From: Membranipora membranacea
Taxonomy: Eukaryota > Bryozoa > Gymnolaemata > Cheilostomatida > Membraniporidae
Length of the DNA stretch: 64,000 nucleotides
Direction: 5' to 3'
NCBI GenBank assembly: GCA_914767715.1
Contig: OU612067.1
Coordinates: forward strand, 6,882,001 to 6,946,000
Under the pieces are notes generated by a model. That model did not search any database and was not told where the DNA came from. It saw only the letters and a list, made by a program, of their open reading frames with translations. The position numbers and the translations under genes are program-made. Shown in pieces: positions 43,017 to 53,525 of the stretch (its first letter is position 1; every line of letters begins with the position of its first letter).

Positions 43017-43215
43017 ACAATGAGTTGTTTGTCTAGAAGGTCATCCACTACACCATTCTGCTGCAAATACACAAAATTTTTTTATAAATATCTGCATATG
43101 GCTATATCAACCTAAATGATCTCAAATATATAATCTAGGCCGTGTCTGGGGATTATGACCATTGCATTGCATCGGTCGTCGTGGCCCAAACCAAAATGCT
43201 AAATTAAATTGGCTT

Positions 43216-43407
43216 ACTATTACTACCCATCAGTCCCCTAGCTATGAGAGCTCAAAAAAGGTGGGCAACACTGAGTTACAGTTATCTCGCCCAGAATTTT
43301 GTGCTGATTTTAAATCTCTGGTTTTTGCAGCTCCCAGTCTTCCAGTTGAAAAGTTATTCAGGGTTATAGTCAAGAAGACACCAAAAGTTATCATTCAGTT
43401 TACCTAA
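43216..43407 (+). CDS. Possible 3' exon of an unrecognised gene
   Basis: A frame opens after a pyrimidine-rich acceptor-like CCCATCAG near 43232 and ends in TAA. It contains LQLSRPEFCADFKSLVF and EKLFRVIVKKTPKVIIQFT. Amino-acid composition is protein-like but I recognise no domain and see no upstream exon. Could be chance. Confidence 0.25.
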   Translation, partial: TITTHQSPSYESSKKVGNTELQLSRPEFCADFKSLVFAAPSLPVEKLFRVIVKKTPKVIIQFT

Positions 43408-44389
43408 ACAGAAGGAGGACAACAGTTTGACAGCATTTATATGTGTAGATAGGTTGCTTAAATACTATGTCATAGTTCTACACCTATCAGTTTGCCAACA
43501 AAAAAGGAGGAGATAATTCTTATAATTGCCTATGTAATCCAATTGTTTTGCCCAGGTATAGCCTGTAGTGTACTGTCCTGATTAAAAAAACCTCACCATT
43601 TGTGCCCTGATATTATATATAATATAAACTAATGTGTACCTATATACCTACATCGACCGCTTGGTCAAAAAACCACTAAAGCATGCATCCAACCAAAACC
43701 TTCCGACTTGCTCAATACAAATTTAATTATATTAGACTGATTGCCTCTGACAACGGCGTTGAACAAGGTCCGGGAAGAATTGGTAGCTCAACTTCTATCA
43801 AATCAGTGGATATAATGTATTAGATGACATTGGCTGCTGCGCGAACTGTAGAGGGGAACCAGAATGAGTCGAATGGGAGTACATTCTGTTACTTTGTCTC
43901 CCTAGGAAATTTGTACTATCGCCAATAAAAAAAAGATGCAAAGAAGGATTCCATTCTGTATGATAGGCCTGGATGGCACATATCATGAATCTGAATGGGA
44001 TCCTCGACTCGCATGTGGTTTCGACTTTGAGGTATTATAATCACATTCAGTCTCCCTCTGTTAATACTATAAAAATTGTTTCCCTCCTTGTGTGACGGCC
44101 TTTGAAAAATAAGCGCAGGTTTATCTCTGAAAGTCCACTCGGTCTCAAATTTTATGCGCTAAAACTAATTTTGCAAATATCTTGACCAGAAAAATCAGCT
44201 AATTAAGCGTGAAGGTCTTTTGATATGTATATGCATAGATTGCATCCTCTACTGCTGAGTGAGGAAAAAAACGTAATCAGTGGTATTACCTAAATTAGAA
44301 TACATTACTGGCTTTTGAATTTAAATTACAAGAAACAGCATCGCACCATGACAAACCTACAGAATGATCAATAATAGCACTCAATCATA

Positions 44390-46060
44390 CCTATTTAAAT
44401 TCATATCTGTTAAATTACCAGCATTGAATTCCATATCTGGAATAGCATCATTAGCTTTCTTTTGCCAAACAAAGGGCTTGCAAAAATAGCCAGTCCCTAG
44501 TAGCAATCTAGAGATGCCCTAATCATCGACACTGTAGGAGTATAATTACTGTTTGCAATTTTGTAAACAAGACAATTTCTCAGGCTAATTATTCATGCTA
44601 CTAGGGACAGCCAATCAGATAACAGTCAGATGGGTCCCTGTGTTTAGTGTCCTAACTGTATAACGCTATGATACTATTTCCATTCTAAGAGAAGAATCTA
44701 ATTCAGTGATTACCAGTTAGTCCTCTCCTACACCCCAGTTGCCCAGACTATTGGATAGTCACACTTCACACAGAAAATGAGTACCCATTAAGAATTATTA
44801 TTATTATTGAGAATAACCTCCTCTTATTATTTTGGGTTAAAAATTAAGTTTTGGTGTCTTCTGGACTACATGAGAAACTAAGTACTCCATAGATGGTCAA
44901 TCCCATTGAACATTGTGTAGAACATGCTGCAGATCAAGCAGCCCAGTTGCAGCAACAATGTTTTATCAGTGAAATGACTGCTTTTTAAACTTAGAAACTA
45001 TATGGCGGATTACGAAGACAATTCAAGAAATGCAGAACTATTTGAGCCATTTTTACAGATTTAAATGTGGCCAGAAATGATAGGGTGATTACACTTACAA
45101 ACGGGATAATATTGACATCATGTAGGGGTCACAAATATTGATCCGAAATTGAGGGGGGGATTTACCAACTCAATTATAGACAACACACTATTATATTTGT
45201 GTAAACCAAGGTGGTAAACACTAACTTCATATAGATAAAATAATTCTGGGGAGCATACCTCTGCTTCATCAGGATATGCTTTTCCCTCATCATAATACCC
45301 ATCATCCTCACTGTCTCCAGTGCTACCTGTTCCATCACAACACCTGCCATGCCCCCAGGGATCAAGGCATGATAAATTGCTTATAAAGCCTTACATAGCT
45401 TTGACATAGCACCCTGTAAAATGTACCAATTATATTGTACAACACAGGTATCCCTTGGCCCCAAACTTTCTTTTATTTGCCCAAAAATATATTTTATGTT
45501 TCTATGAGGTATATTGGTGAGATTTTGCTGTTTTTTTCACATCCGATAATGAAGCTGGATAATGATGAGTTGTTAGGAGTTACCATAAACATATAAATAC
45601 TAATAGTATTTATAATTGTTTATGTGAGTTACAGATGCCAGATAATCAAGTCAAACTGTAGAACCGCCAACTATTTCTGCCAAGGTATTCATTAGTTACT
45701 TTCCACAGAGCATTGATCTTACAGATTTCCTATCATTCCCGATTTTTTAGAAGTTTGAACACTCATTTTCAGCAATGTTTGGGCTGTTATAAATATGTTG
45801 GAAGCTGTTGAACAACACGTATTGCGCTATCACTGAGCTGTGTATTAAAAAATATCCTGCGTGTGTCGTGCGAGACGCTTAAACTGTGTTGTGTGATCAG
45901 CAAGGCAGCGGTTAAGTAACACTTAATGTACTTACAGCATATTTTTCAGTCATCCCTAGTGCCTTGATGTTTCCTCGAGCTGAAATGTTGTCACAATTGT
46001 CTTCCATTCCATCAAAAACTTTTCAAAGACAGCTCCCGCCTCACTGGAAAGCTTGTACTG
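44390..46060 (-). CDS. Possible exons of an unrecognised minus-strand gene
   Basis: Three splice-bounded open stretches on the minus strand. (1) About 46004-45938: FDGMEDNCDNISARGNIKAL and GMTEKYA, then GTAAGT. (2) About 45346-45262: after GGGGCATGGCAG, an acidic exon with GDSEDDGYYDEGKAYPDE, then GTATGC. (3) About 44442-44398: after GCTATTCCAG, MEFNAGNLTDMNLN, then GTATGA. They may belong to the same gene as 38447-37983, with the T1 fragment and satellite inside an intron. Joining phases cannot be verified over such distances and I do not recognise the protein. Confidence 0.3.
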
Positions 46061-46264
46061 ACAGAACATGCTTGTTCTATAGGAGAAAAACAAAATTTGT
46101 GTTAACGTGGCCATCTTAGCTATATCAGAGAACTCACTATAAGCAAACAATACTGTTACCTGCTCTCGCTTTACTCGGTGGATTACTCTAGAGAGAACCA
46201 TGAGAAAACCCAATTGACCAAATCCTACTAGGATTCTGATAGAGAGCCCGTCAAAAGGTATCAT

Positions 46265-46869
46265 GATTACATACTAGTCCTTGCGCACTGACCGAGACAA
46301 GAGCTCGCCCCCACCCACAAGTTCATCAGTGAGCGGGTTGAGCTAGGCTCCAAATTGAGGCTGATTAAGTCATTAGCGATGATCAATTTTCAATTGCCTC
46401 ACAGTGTTGTGAGTTCCAATAATTCCATTTCTCACCTCGTCGTTTTTTATTGTGGTGAGTCTTGTACACTGCCATGGCCAGGCTGTTTTATTTGTTTAAT
46501 TTCTTTCCTATTTCATCACAGAAAACCAATGTCTGTCAAGTAATTCGTCCACATCCCCTATTTCATACTTGCTTTTTATCGGCTCTTGCTGTATATATCC
46601 TGAAAACATTTTAAAATTCCTCTGAACTGAAAATATGCCCATTCATACAGTATCCATAAAAATTATAAATATTATATTTTTATGGCCAATCTTCATCTAA
46701 ATTATTACATCAGATAGAGCACTCCAGCAGGCTCTTGAACGAGGCCCCTGTGGTCAACCACTAAGCTTTTGCAGGTCTGAGGCTGTCTTCTGTACAAAAT
46801 GGGATGGAGAAATGCCCTGAGATTGAAGAGATCAAAGAGCCTGCAGAATTACTAAGTGAAGGGGTGTGT
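46265..46869. other. Region without a recognised gene
   Basis: No splice-bounded exon, repeat or RNA gene that I can support. Confidence 0.35.
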
Positions 46870-47256
46870 GGGTACAGAGCAGGCCTGGAACAGATCTTTT
46901 CAATGTCAGCCAATATAAATCTGCAACAAGAATTCGACAAGCCCTTGTTGGGAAACTCATGTTTGCGGATGACAATGCCTTTGTTGTACACAACTTTGAG
47001 GATACCTAGGAAATAACCAACATGTTTGCCCTATCCAGCCAGCAGTCGGGCGGTAAATCAACATTAAGCAACCATAGATTCTCTACCAGCTGCTTCCTGG
47101 CTCATATGATAGTCGTCAACCTGTTTGAATACACAATTAAGAGCTTTTCAGTGTTCAAAAGTATCTCGCATCAACAATAATGTTCAACAACAGAATTGAC
47201 GAAGAGAACAACCCAAGAATATCTAATGCCTCAATCTCCGACGGCAGGTTAAAGAA
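46870..47256 (+). pseudogene. LINE reverse transcriptase fragment, upstream part
   Basis: A frame reads TDLFNVSQYKSATRIRQALV, then GKLMFADDNAFVVHN with the FADD active-site box of non-LTR retrotransposon RT. It is broken by a TAG and frame changes, then resumes with YLASTIMFNNRIDEE and ISDGRLKN up to the MITE at 47259. The pattern (ADD box, then a 'YLGS' block, then 'GRLK') is that of LINE RT palms and thumbs. Decayed. Confidence 0.8.
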
Positions 47257-47258
47257 TA

Positions 47259-47764
47259 GACAGTTTTCTGAGCTCTTATTTATGCCTCAATTCGGAGTTT
47301 TCCTCTCTCCAGTTTGGTACTTTTAACTCATGCCGCATAGGAAAAACCTGCTAAAAGAGGGTTATATTGAAAACAGCTAATGTTAGGATAAAAATGATTC
47401 AGAGTCTGCACCATTGAAAACCCTGTGAGACAGGGTTTCCAATTTATTGGAGGCTTGAATGTTGATAAATCTTTATTTTAGTGACGAAACTCATGAAAGA
47501 TTTTGCCAAATTGTCCGCAAAACAGGCGGAAAATTCCATAATTGACTATCAAAATACTATACTATAATTATTTCCCAAACTATGTCCATATGAGTTTTCA
47601 ATGTTGCAGATTCTAAATCAATAATAATTTTTATCCTATTATAAGCGGTTTCCAAGATAACCCTCTTTTCAGCACGTTTTTCCTATGCGGCGTTGGTTAA
47701 AAGTACCAAACTGGAGAGAGGACAACTCAAAATTGAGGCCTAAATCAGAGTTCAGAAAACTGTC
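47259..47764. mobile_element. Foldback MITE family 1, copy C
   Basis: 506 bp, GACAGTTTTCTGAGCTC termini, TA on both sides (47257-47258, 47765-47766). Inserted into LINE sequence right after the codons for GRLKN. Confidence 0.85.
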
Positions 47765-47766
47765 TA

Positions 47767-47896
47767 TATGATCGAATTCATGAGCTGGTTCTTTGTATAC
47801 TGGCCAAGGTTCTCCTTCATATAGCAAGGAGGACAATACTATGGCATGGTAAATAGAACATTTGGTTTTAAATGCGAAATCCTTGTTATACCAGCC
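47767..47896 (-). pseudogene. Inverted LINE fragment between two MITEs
   Basis: On the minus strand: WYNKDFAFKTKCSIYHAIVL, then SSLLYEGEPWPVYKEPAHEF. This is the same LINE region as the + segment at 48393-48510 but in inverse orientation and diverged, so it comes from another LINE copy. Confidence 0.75.
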
Positions 47897-48392
47897 TATA
47901 GTTTTCTGAGTTCTAATTTGAGACTCTATTCGGAGTTGTCCTCTTTCCAGTTTCGTACTTATAACACACGCCACATAGGAAAAAGGAGCTGAATAGAGGG
48001 TTATCTTGAAACTGCTGATAATAAAATAACAGTTTTTTAAAACAGAATCCACATGATTTAAAATTCATAGTCAAATAGTTTGTTTAATAATTTTGGTACA
48101 TGGATTGTCATTTATATCAATCTTCGCCTGTTTTGCGGACAAATATCATGGAACTTTTCATGAAAATTTTCACTAAAATGGCGATTTTTCAGCATTCAAG
48201 CCCCAAGTGTTTGGAGACCCTGTCCCTGAGGGTCCTCGGATGCTGCATCTAGACACATTTTTGTCCTATTATAATCGGTTTTCAAGATAACCCTCTTTTC
48301 AGTTCCTTTCTCCTATGCGATGTGGGTTAAAAGTATCAAACCGGAGAGAGGACAACTCCAAGTAGAGGCTCGAATTAGAGCTCAGAAAACTG
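47897..48392. mobile_element. Foldback MITE family 1, copy D (diverged)
   Basis: About 496 bp with the family-1 arms: CGGAGTTGTCCTCTTTCCAG at the left and GGAGAGAGGACAACTCC at the right, plus a central TTTTGCGGACAAA block. The terminal GACAG is changed at both ends (left TATAGTTTTC, right AAAACTGACT), so the exact limits are approximate. Confidence 0.7.
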
Positions 48393-48895
48393 ACTCTAAA
48401 GTGTGGAACAACAAGGATATCACCTTTAAAACCAAATGCTCTATTTACCGTATCATTGTATTGTGCCCCTTGCTATATGAAGCAGAAGCTTGGCCAGTAT
48501 AAAAAGTAGCAGCACATAAATTCAACACCTACAAGATGAGACATCTAAGACAAATTCTTATCATCAAGTGGTGGGATTTTGTTTCAATCAAACACATCCT
48601 CTTACAGGCAATTTCACCTAGTATGTGTGAGCTCCTCATCCAGAGAAACCGGAGATGGGTTATTCATGTGAATAATGGACAATAACAGAATTCCTAAGCA
48701 AACACTATACTATCAACTTCGAGAAGGAAAGGGAGTATTGGTCGACTAGGAATGAGTTTTCAAGATATTGTTAAAAGAAATCTAAAAGACAAGATGATCC
48801 CATTGGACGTTGGCAGACTCAGCATAAAATGAAATACATGGAGAGAATCGGTTCAACGGCAGTCGTCTTCGGATACGGACATCTAGTGATTACGA
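48393..48895 (+). pseudogene. LINE reverse transcriptase, C-terminal part
   Basis: Continues the LINE frame after the MITEs: KVWNNKDITFKTKCSIYRII, LLYEAEAWPV, stop, then MRHLRQILIIKWWDFVS, NRRWVIHVN and, after a frame change, FQDIVKRNLKDKMIP. These match the usual 'LLYGAETW...MRCLRRILGIKWQD...RWLGHV' tail of LINE RT ORFs. Several stops; inactive. Confidence 0.8.
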
Positions 48896-49099
48896 TGATT
48901 CTATCTACTACTTGTGTCTGGTGCTCCAATATGTTGTAACAGCTACAATCGCTGATCAAGATTAATAATCCTAGACAGAACAGTAATATTGAGCCTTAGG
49001 ATTGAGGCAACGAGGCATATATATGTGGTTGATAAGACACTGAGCATTGTAGTAGTATTGGTGTTATCATTGTCTTGCGGTCTACATACAAGGGTTTTC

Positions 49100-49345
49100 A
49101 ACTGAGAACTCGATCAATTTTGATCGGATTATGAAAATTGTAAAAAGTTTAACTGCTTGTTGTGAAGAGTTTACAACATCAAACTGATAACAAGATGATG
49201 CAGAGTGTTAATCCTGGATTGTGGACTGCAATAAATGATGTCATACTTGCCACTAATCAATTAGTTGTCGTAATGTCACCCATCCAGTGCCTCACTTAAG
49301 CTGGATATGGTGCCCTGTCCAGGTTTATTATTAAGTCTATGGCTG
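49100..49345. mobile_element. Foldback MITE family 2, single arm
   Basis: TCAATTTTGATCGGATT, TCCTGGATTGTGGACTG and CCAGGTTTATTATTAAGTCTA match the right arm of the element at 6343-6821 in the same order. The left arm is missing. Confidence 0.7.
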
Positions 49346-50576
49346 CTTTAAAAATATGTATATTAATAATATGCTCACTTGTAGAGATATGATAGTATAT
49401 CACAGCTACTGTCAGGTAATGAGGTAGGGGCGAGAGCAAATCTTTCACTGCTACAAAAATAATAAATAGACATTGTTAAAACGATCATCCAATTGAAATT
49501 GAAAGCTCACTTAGTTGAAATGACGTAACTCGTTCTGCTTCTAGATATGCAGGACAATGCCTAGATAAAATGTCATTGCATGTTTTCAGCAATCTTTTTC
49601 AGGAGGACATGAGCCTAGAAAGGGATTACAATAGTATCTGTGTCCCAAAAAGAGATGGCATGATTCAGGAGACCTTTTGTACCAAGCTTCACAGAAGATG
49701 AATAAACTGCATCATCATAATATTATGATGATGCAGTTTATTCATCCATCATCATCAATCGCATGATAGGAACTGTTGATCAGCCACTTCCTGTTTACAG
49801 CAGCCATATTTGATCTCAAGGTCATGTGACATCAAAATATATGATTTCACAAGTTTTTTTTATATATTCTGATTACCCCTATACACTGAGTTTCAACAGT
49901 ATCGCATGATGGGAACTTGAAGTAGGGAGCAATTGACTATTTAAGGCGTCCATATCAGAGTTTGAGATGATGTGACATACAAATTAACAATGTCATAAGA
50001 TTCCATATGTGTCATAATCCTCTTATTCTAAGTTTTAACCTAAGCGCAGGATAAGAACTACTAATCGGCGACCACTTCCTGATGTCAAAACTTTCGACTA
50101 TGTAATTCCCGTCAGACCAAAGTTTCAACTGTATCGTATCAGTCAGTAAGTGGTTACAGCATTAGGCTAATGAATGCGTATAAGGCTCTAGCTAGTTGGT
50201 TAGAACTTCCACTCACATTGAGATTTGAGAGAGAAAAGGCCTCATCAACTGGGGCACTCGACCACTGGACTTGCATCAACATCAGGAGCCCCGTAGAGTG
50301 GGCCATTCATCCAAGCTGACAAGAAATCAATCATTTAGACTCATGACTAGTAGGCCTACAGCTTCTGAGGGTAAAGGAAAACAAGGCAAAATAAACAACA
50401 GGATTAATCAAAGTAGATACTTTTTATCCACTCAAATCAATATGATTATATGATGTCAAACCAATCACTCAGTAGTAGCAGTTACTATCCAAAAAGTTAA
50501 ATCAACAACTGTTATGAATAAATCCCGAGATCCTTGAGCCTTATACTTTCAATTCATTAATTCCATGCCGCCAAGT
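49346..50576. other. Region with a 50-bp perfect palindrome, otherwise no gene
   Basis: A perfect palindrome without spacer lies at 49697-49746 (GATGAATAAACTGCATCATC and onward). A diverged relative of the 50577 hairpin arm, GACCACTGGACTTGCATCAA, lies near 50260. No gene seen. Confidence 0.5.
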
Positions 50577-50688
50577 CACAGGCCTTCTGTAGTTGGTGCA
50601 AGTCCAGTGGTCAATTGCCATAGTGATCAAGGCCTTGTCCACTGAGGCACTAGACCAGTGGACTTGCACCAACTACAGAAGGCCTGTG
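50577..50688. repeat. Perfect inverted repeat, 36-bp arms, 40-nt loop
   Basis: CACAGGCCTTCTGTAGTTGG starts the left arm (50577-50612), and its exact complement ends the right arm (50653-50688). All 36 positions pair. Possibly the core of a foldback element. Confidence 0.9.
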
Positions 50689-50794
50689 CTCCAAGTCCAT
50701 CCATCAATCAATTCTTATCATAGGAATACTACATTGCCTGACTGAGGGCTTTGTCAGGAAATGCAGTTGTCCTATGAGTTTTATCCACACAACT

Positions 50795-51310
50795 CTCTCT
50801 CTCTCTCTACTCAACCACTTCTTACTCTTAGGTCTACCAAATTTTCGCCTCAGCTATGTTCCACTCTGATTCTCAGTTTTGTATAACACACTCCAGTAAT
50901 TCCAAATTGAAATAAATAGTAGTTAACACTCGCCTCATTAACACTCACCTTTTAATAGTTACCTACCACACACTCACCTGCTACACAGACTCACCTGCTA
51001 CACAGACTCACCTGCTACACAGACTCACCTGCTACACACTCTCCGGCATGCTACACATACTCTCCTGCATGCTACACACACTCTCCTGCATGCTACACAG
51101 ACTCACCTGCTACACACACTCACATGCTCCACACACTCTCCTGATACACAGACTCACCTGATACACATAATCACCTTCTACACAGACTCACCTGCTACAC
51201 AGACTCATCTGCTACAGAGACTCACCTGCTACACACACTACTACCCACTACTACGCACACGCTACTACGCACACGCTACTACGCACACGCTACTACGCAC
51301 ACGCTACTGT
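50795..51310 (+). repeat. Short tandem repeats: CT microsatellite, CTGCTACACAGACTCAC minisatellite, 14-bp GCTACTACGCACAC array
   Basis: A CT run near 50795-50812, then about a dozen variants of a 16-17-bp CACCTGCTACACAGACT unit and longer CATGCTACACACACTCTCCTG variants, then about five copies of CTACTACGCACACG ending near 51305. No gene. Confidence 0.85.
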
Positions 51311-51778
51311 ACACACTCACTGCATGGTGAACAACTCGGGTTACCCACTTAACCAAGCCTTGATTGTTCACCCATCCCTCTCAACAAAGCTTTCCAAGCC
51401 AGGCTAAGAATCAATTCATTTAGTAGATTTAGTAGGAAATTAGTACTGCCCCATGAGCAATAAATTATGGATTAGGGGTTAGGCTAATCAGTCAGTGGAT
51501 ACATCATTAGGCCCAGACTAATTAATGATTGCATGTTAGGTCCAGTTTGGTCCTAGCTAGCTAGAATAAAACTTGTCCTATCCAATAGAGATTTCATTGC
51601 CAGATGAGGTGGCTAGAGAAGAGTGGTAGACTAGACTACTAGCTAGCCAGTAGAGTAGTAGTAGTACTAGTAGGCCTTCACACAGCTTAGCCTTGATCAT
51701 GATCATGATGATCAAACAACCAAGGCCTTACCCTTGAACCTCACTCATACTTTCCCTTCCACCATCAATCAATTCAAT
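51311..51778. other. Spacer next to gypsy-2, no gene seen
   Basis: AT-rich with CTAGCTAG-type short repeats near 51560 and 51640. No exon or RNA gene supported. Confidence 0.4.
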
Positions 51779-51783
51779 CACAT

Positions 51784-51981
51784 TGTAGAGTACTATGTGA
51801 GTAATGGTATTACCTTAGTAAGAGTAGGTAGGCTTGATCCTAGTTCAGCTGTACTTCTCAGGTAATCTCCAGTTACAAGTTGCACCTTCAGGCTCTGCAC
51901 ATAGACTGCCTTCCTTCCGTATTTGTCCTTCACCTTCTTATGATGACCTCATACACAATCACGTGATGTTCTATCACTACA
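51784..51981 (-). repeat. Gypsy-2 3' LTR
   Basis: 198 bp, TGTAGTGA...CTCTACA on the minus strand. The polypurine tract TAAAGGGGAGA (minus strand, 51982-51992) abuts it; CACAT lies just outside (51779-51783). Confidence 0.95.
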
Positions 51982-52217
51982 TCTCCCCTTTAGTTTTCAC
52001 CATATAGTAAATCCCCGACAGTTGCAACGGCACCATCAAACTGGAACAATCAATCTTCACACCACGCATCAGTATCTTTGTATGTATATAAATGTCCATG
52101 CTAACAATGTATGTACAATAAGTATATGGGAAAACTAACAAAAATGAACAGAATAATATTTACATTTGGACGAACAGTGGACGAACATTAATAAGAAATT
52201 GTCTTTTCTCTCTATTG

Positions 52218-52829
52218 TTACGTGGTGTATTTCAGGATAACTCGCTGAAATTCCACAGCCCATTCGTCTAATATCTGCTGCGTAACATGTAGTCCGTCTC
52301 TTAGGTACCAGTCCCGGAATGCATAGTGCAGTTTCTTTCTATGGAAAATCCTATTATTAAGGCACGGTGCAAGCACATTGTACTTTGTATTGAATCTCAT
52401 GATGTGGCGATTCTCTGTCGCAACGTGACCTCTAATCTTAGCATTCCAATCGTTATAAAACGATGTCATTATTGGGCGTCGAGCTTTTAGTCCATTATAC
52501 ATCGTAAAGTTCATGGGGAATAGCGGACAGACAACTGGAGAAATGTGTAGAAATGACAGCTCGTTATAAAATGGTGCAAATAGTTGATGTACTGTGTGTA
52601 AGTTGTGACCACAAAAAGCAACTTCCCTTCTACTTCTATGGAGAGAGGTAAACCTCAATGGTCCAACTAGAATATTCACGTGCTTATCAATGAACAAGCG
52701 TCTATTGTCAATCATGTACTTCCTGGCCCCCTCCCAATCGAGACCATTTATAGATATTACTTCAACATCTGGTATCGTGAGACGCCTCACTAGAGAGTTA
52801 CCCAATACAATAAATGTCCTAGAGTTCAT
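52218..52829 (-). CDS. SGNH/GDSL-esterase-like third ORF of gypsy-2
   Basis: 203 codons, intact, in the position where envelope-type genes sit. FIVLGNSLVRRL near residues 6-17 resembles block I of SGNH hydrolases (GDS with Asn for Asp, nucleophile Ser kept) and RDGLHVTQQ near residue 180 resembles the C-terminal DxxH of block V. The Gly and Asn blocks in between are weak (NILVGPLRF where many have a 'GTND'). No signal peptide or membrane segment is evident. An acceptor-like TTATATTTACAG lies immediately before the ATG, so the ORF could be expressed from a spliced RNA as env genes are. Esterase domains are known in some CR1-like LINEs; in a gypsy element this is unusual. The family call is motif-based only. 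Confidence 0.5.
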   Translation of the reverse strand: MNSRTFIVLGNSLVRRLTIPDVEVISINGLDWEGARKYMIDNRRLFIDKHVNILVGPLRFTSLHRSRREVAFCGHNLHTVHQLFAPFYNELSFLHISPVVCPLFPMNFTMYNGLKARRPIMTSFYNDWNAKIRGHVATENRHIMRFNTKYNVLAPCLNNRIFHRKKLHYAFRDWYLRDGLHVTQQILDEWAVEFQRVILKYTT

Positions 52830-52916
52830 CTGTAAATATAAATGAATACGTGATTGATTGTGTGCACCGATAGGAAAAAAGGAACAAAAAATTTGAACAT
52901 AAACAGGTAGACTTAG

Positions 52917-53525
52917 CTAGTATTCTTCATCATAGCGTTTGGGAGCTCTGATGGGTCTGTTACTGCGACTACGTTTGATAGGTGCAATGGCACCTGCATA
53001 TTGGTTGGCAGCAAAAGCTACCTTAGACTGTTTAGTGGCAATGGCCACTTTGGAGTGGTTGGCGGCAATAGCTACCTTACATTTACGCCCTACTTCAGGT
53101 GCACTAGCACCCAACGAACTTGAGGCAACGGCCTCCGTAACTGGTGGCGAGGCAACAGCCCCGTAAACCTGTTGTAAAGGCGCAACAGCACCTTTTGACT
53201 GTAGAGGCGCAACGGCACCTGCGACTTGTTCCGGTGCAAGAGCACCAGTGACTGGTGTTGGTGCAACAGTACCAACCGGACTTTGATGCTCGTATCGTTC
53301 AGAGGCCACAGCCTCTGTGACTGGTGGGGAAGCATAAGCTCCCGCCAAATTATCGGACGCGACTGCTACCTGTACTGCCGATGGTGGAGGTATGAGCTCT
53401 TGACCTTCTCTTCTGTTTTCGGATACTATAAGTGTTGTGGGATCAGGGACCTTGGTGATTTGTGCTCGATTTCTTCGCTGTCTGATTATGGTCTTGGCCT
53501 CACAATCTTCAATGCGTCTTGCCAC
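52917..53525 (-). pseudogene. Gypsy-2 pol C-terminal tail, repeat-rich
   Basis: About 200 open codons ending NRPIRAPKRYDEEY, which matches the usual gypsy Pol terminus ('R..RAPKRFDDY'). Most of it is degenerate repetition of motifs such as GAVAPLQ, PPVTEAVAS and SKVAIA, so it is a low-complexity Ala/Val/Pro region. It follows directly on the remnant of the integrase, whose central part is deleted near 53525-53590, and probably has no start of its own. Confidence 0.6.

Noticed and set aside
43941-44033. Exon-like + frame starting MQRRIPFCMIGLDGTYHESE with a donor behind it
   Set aside because: Single short open stretch with a poor acceptor and no neighbour to join; chance cannot be excluded.
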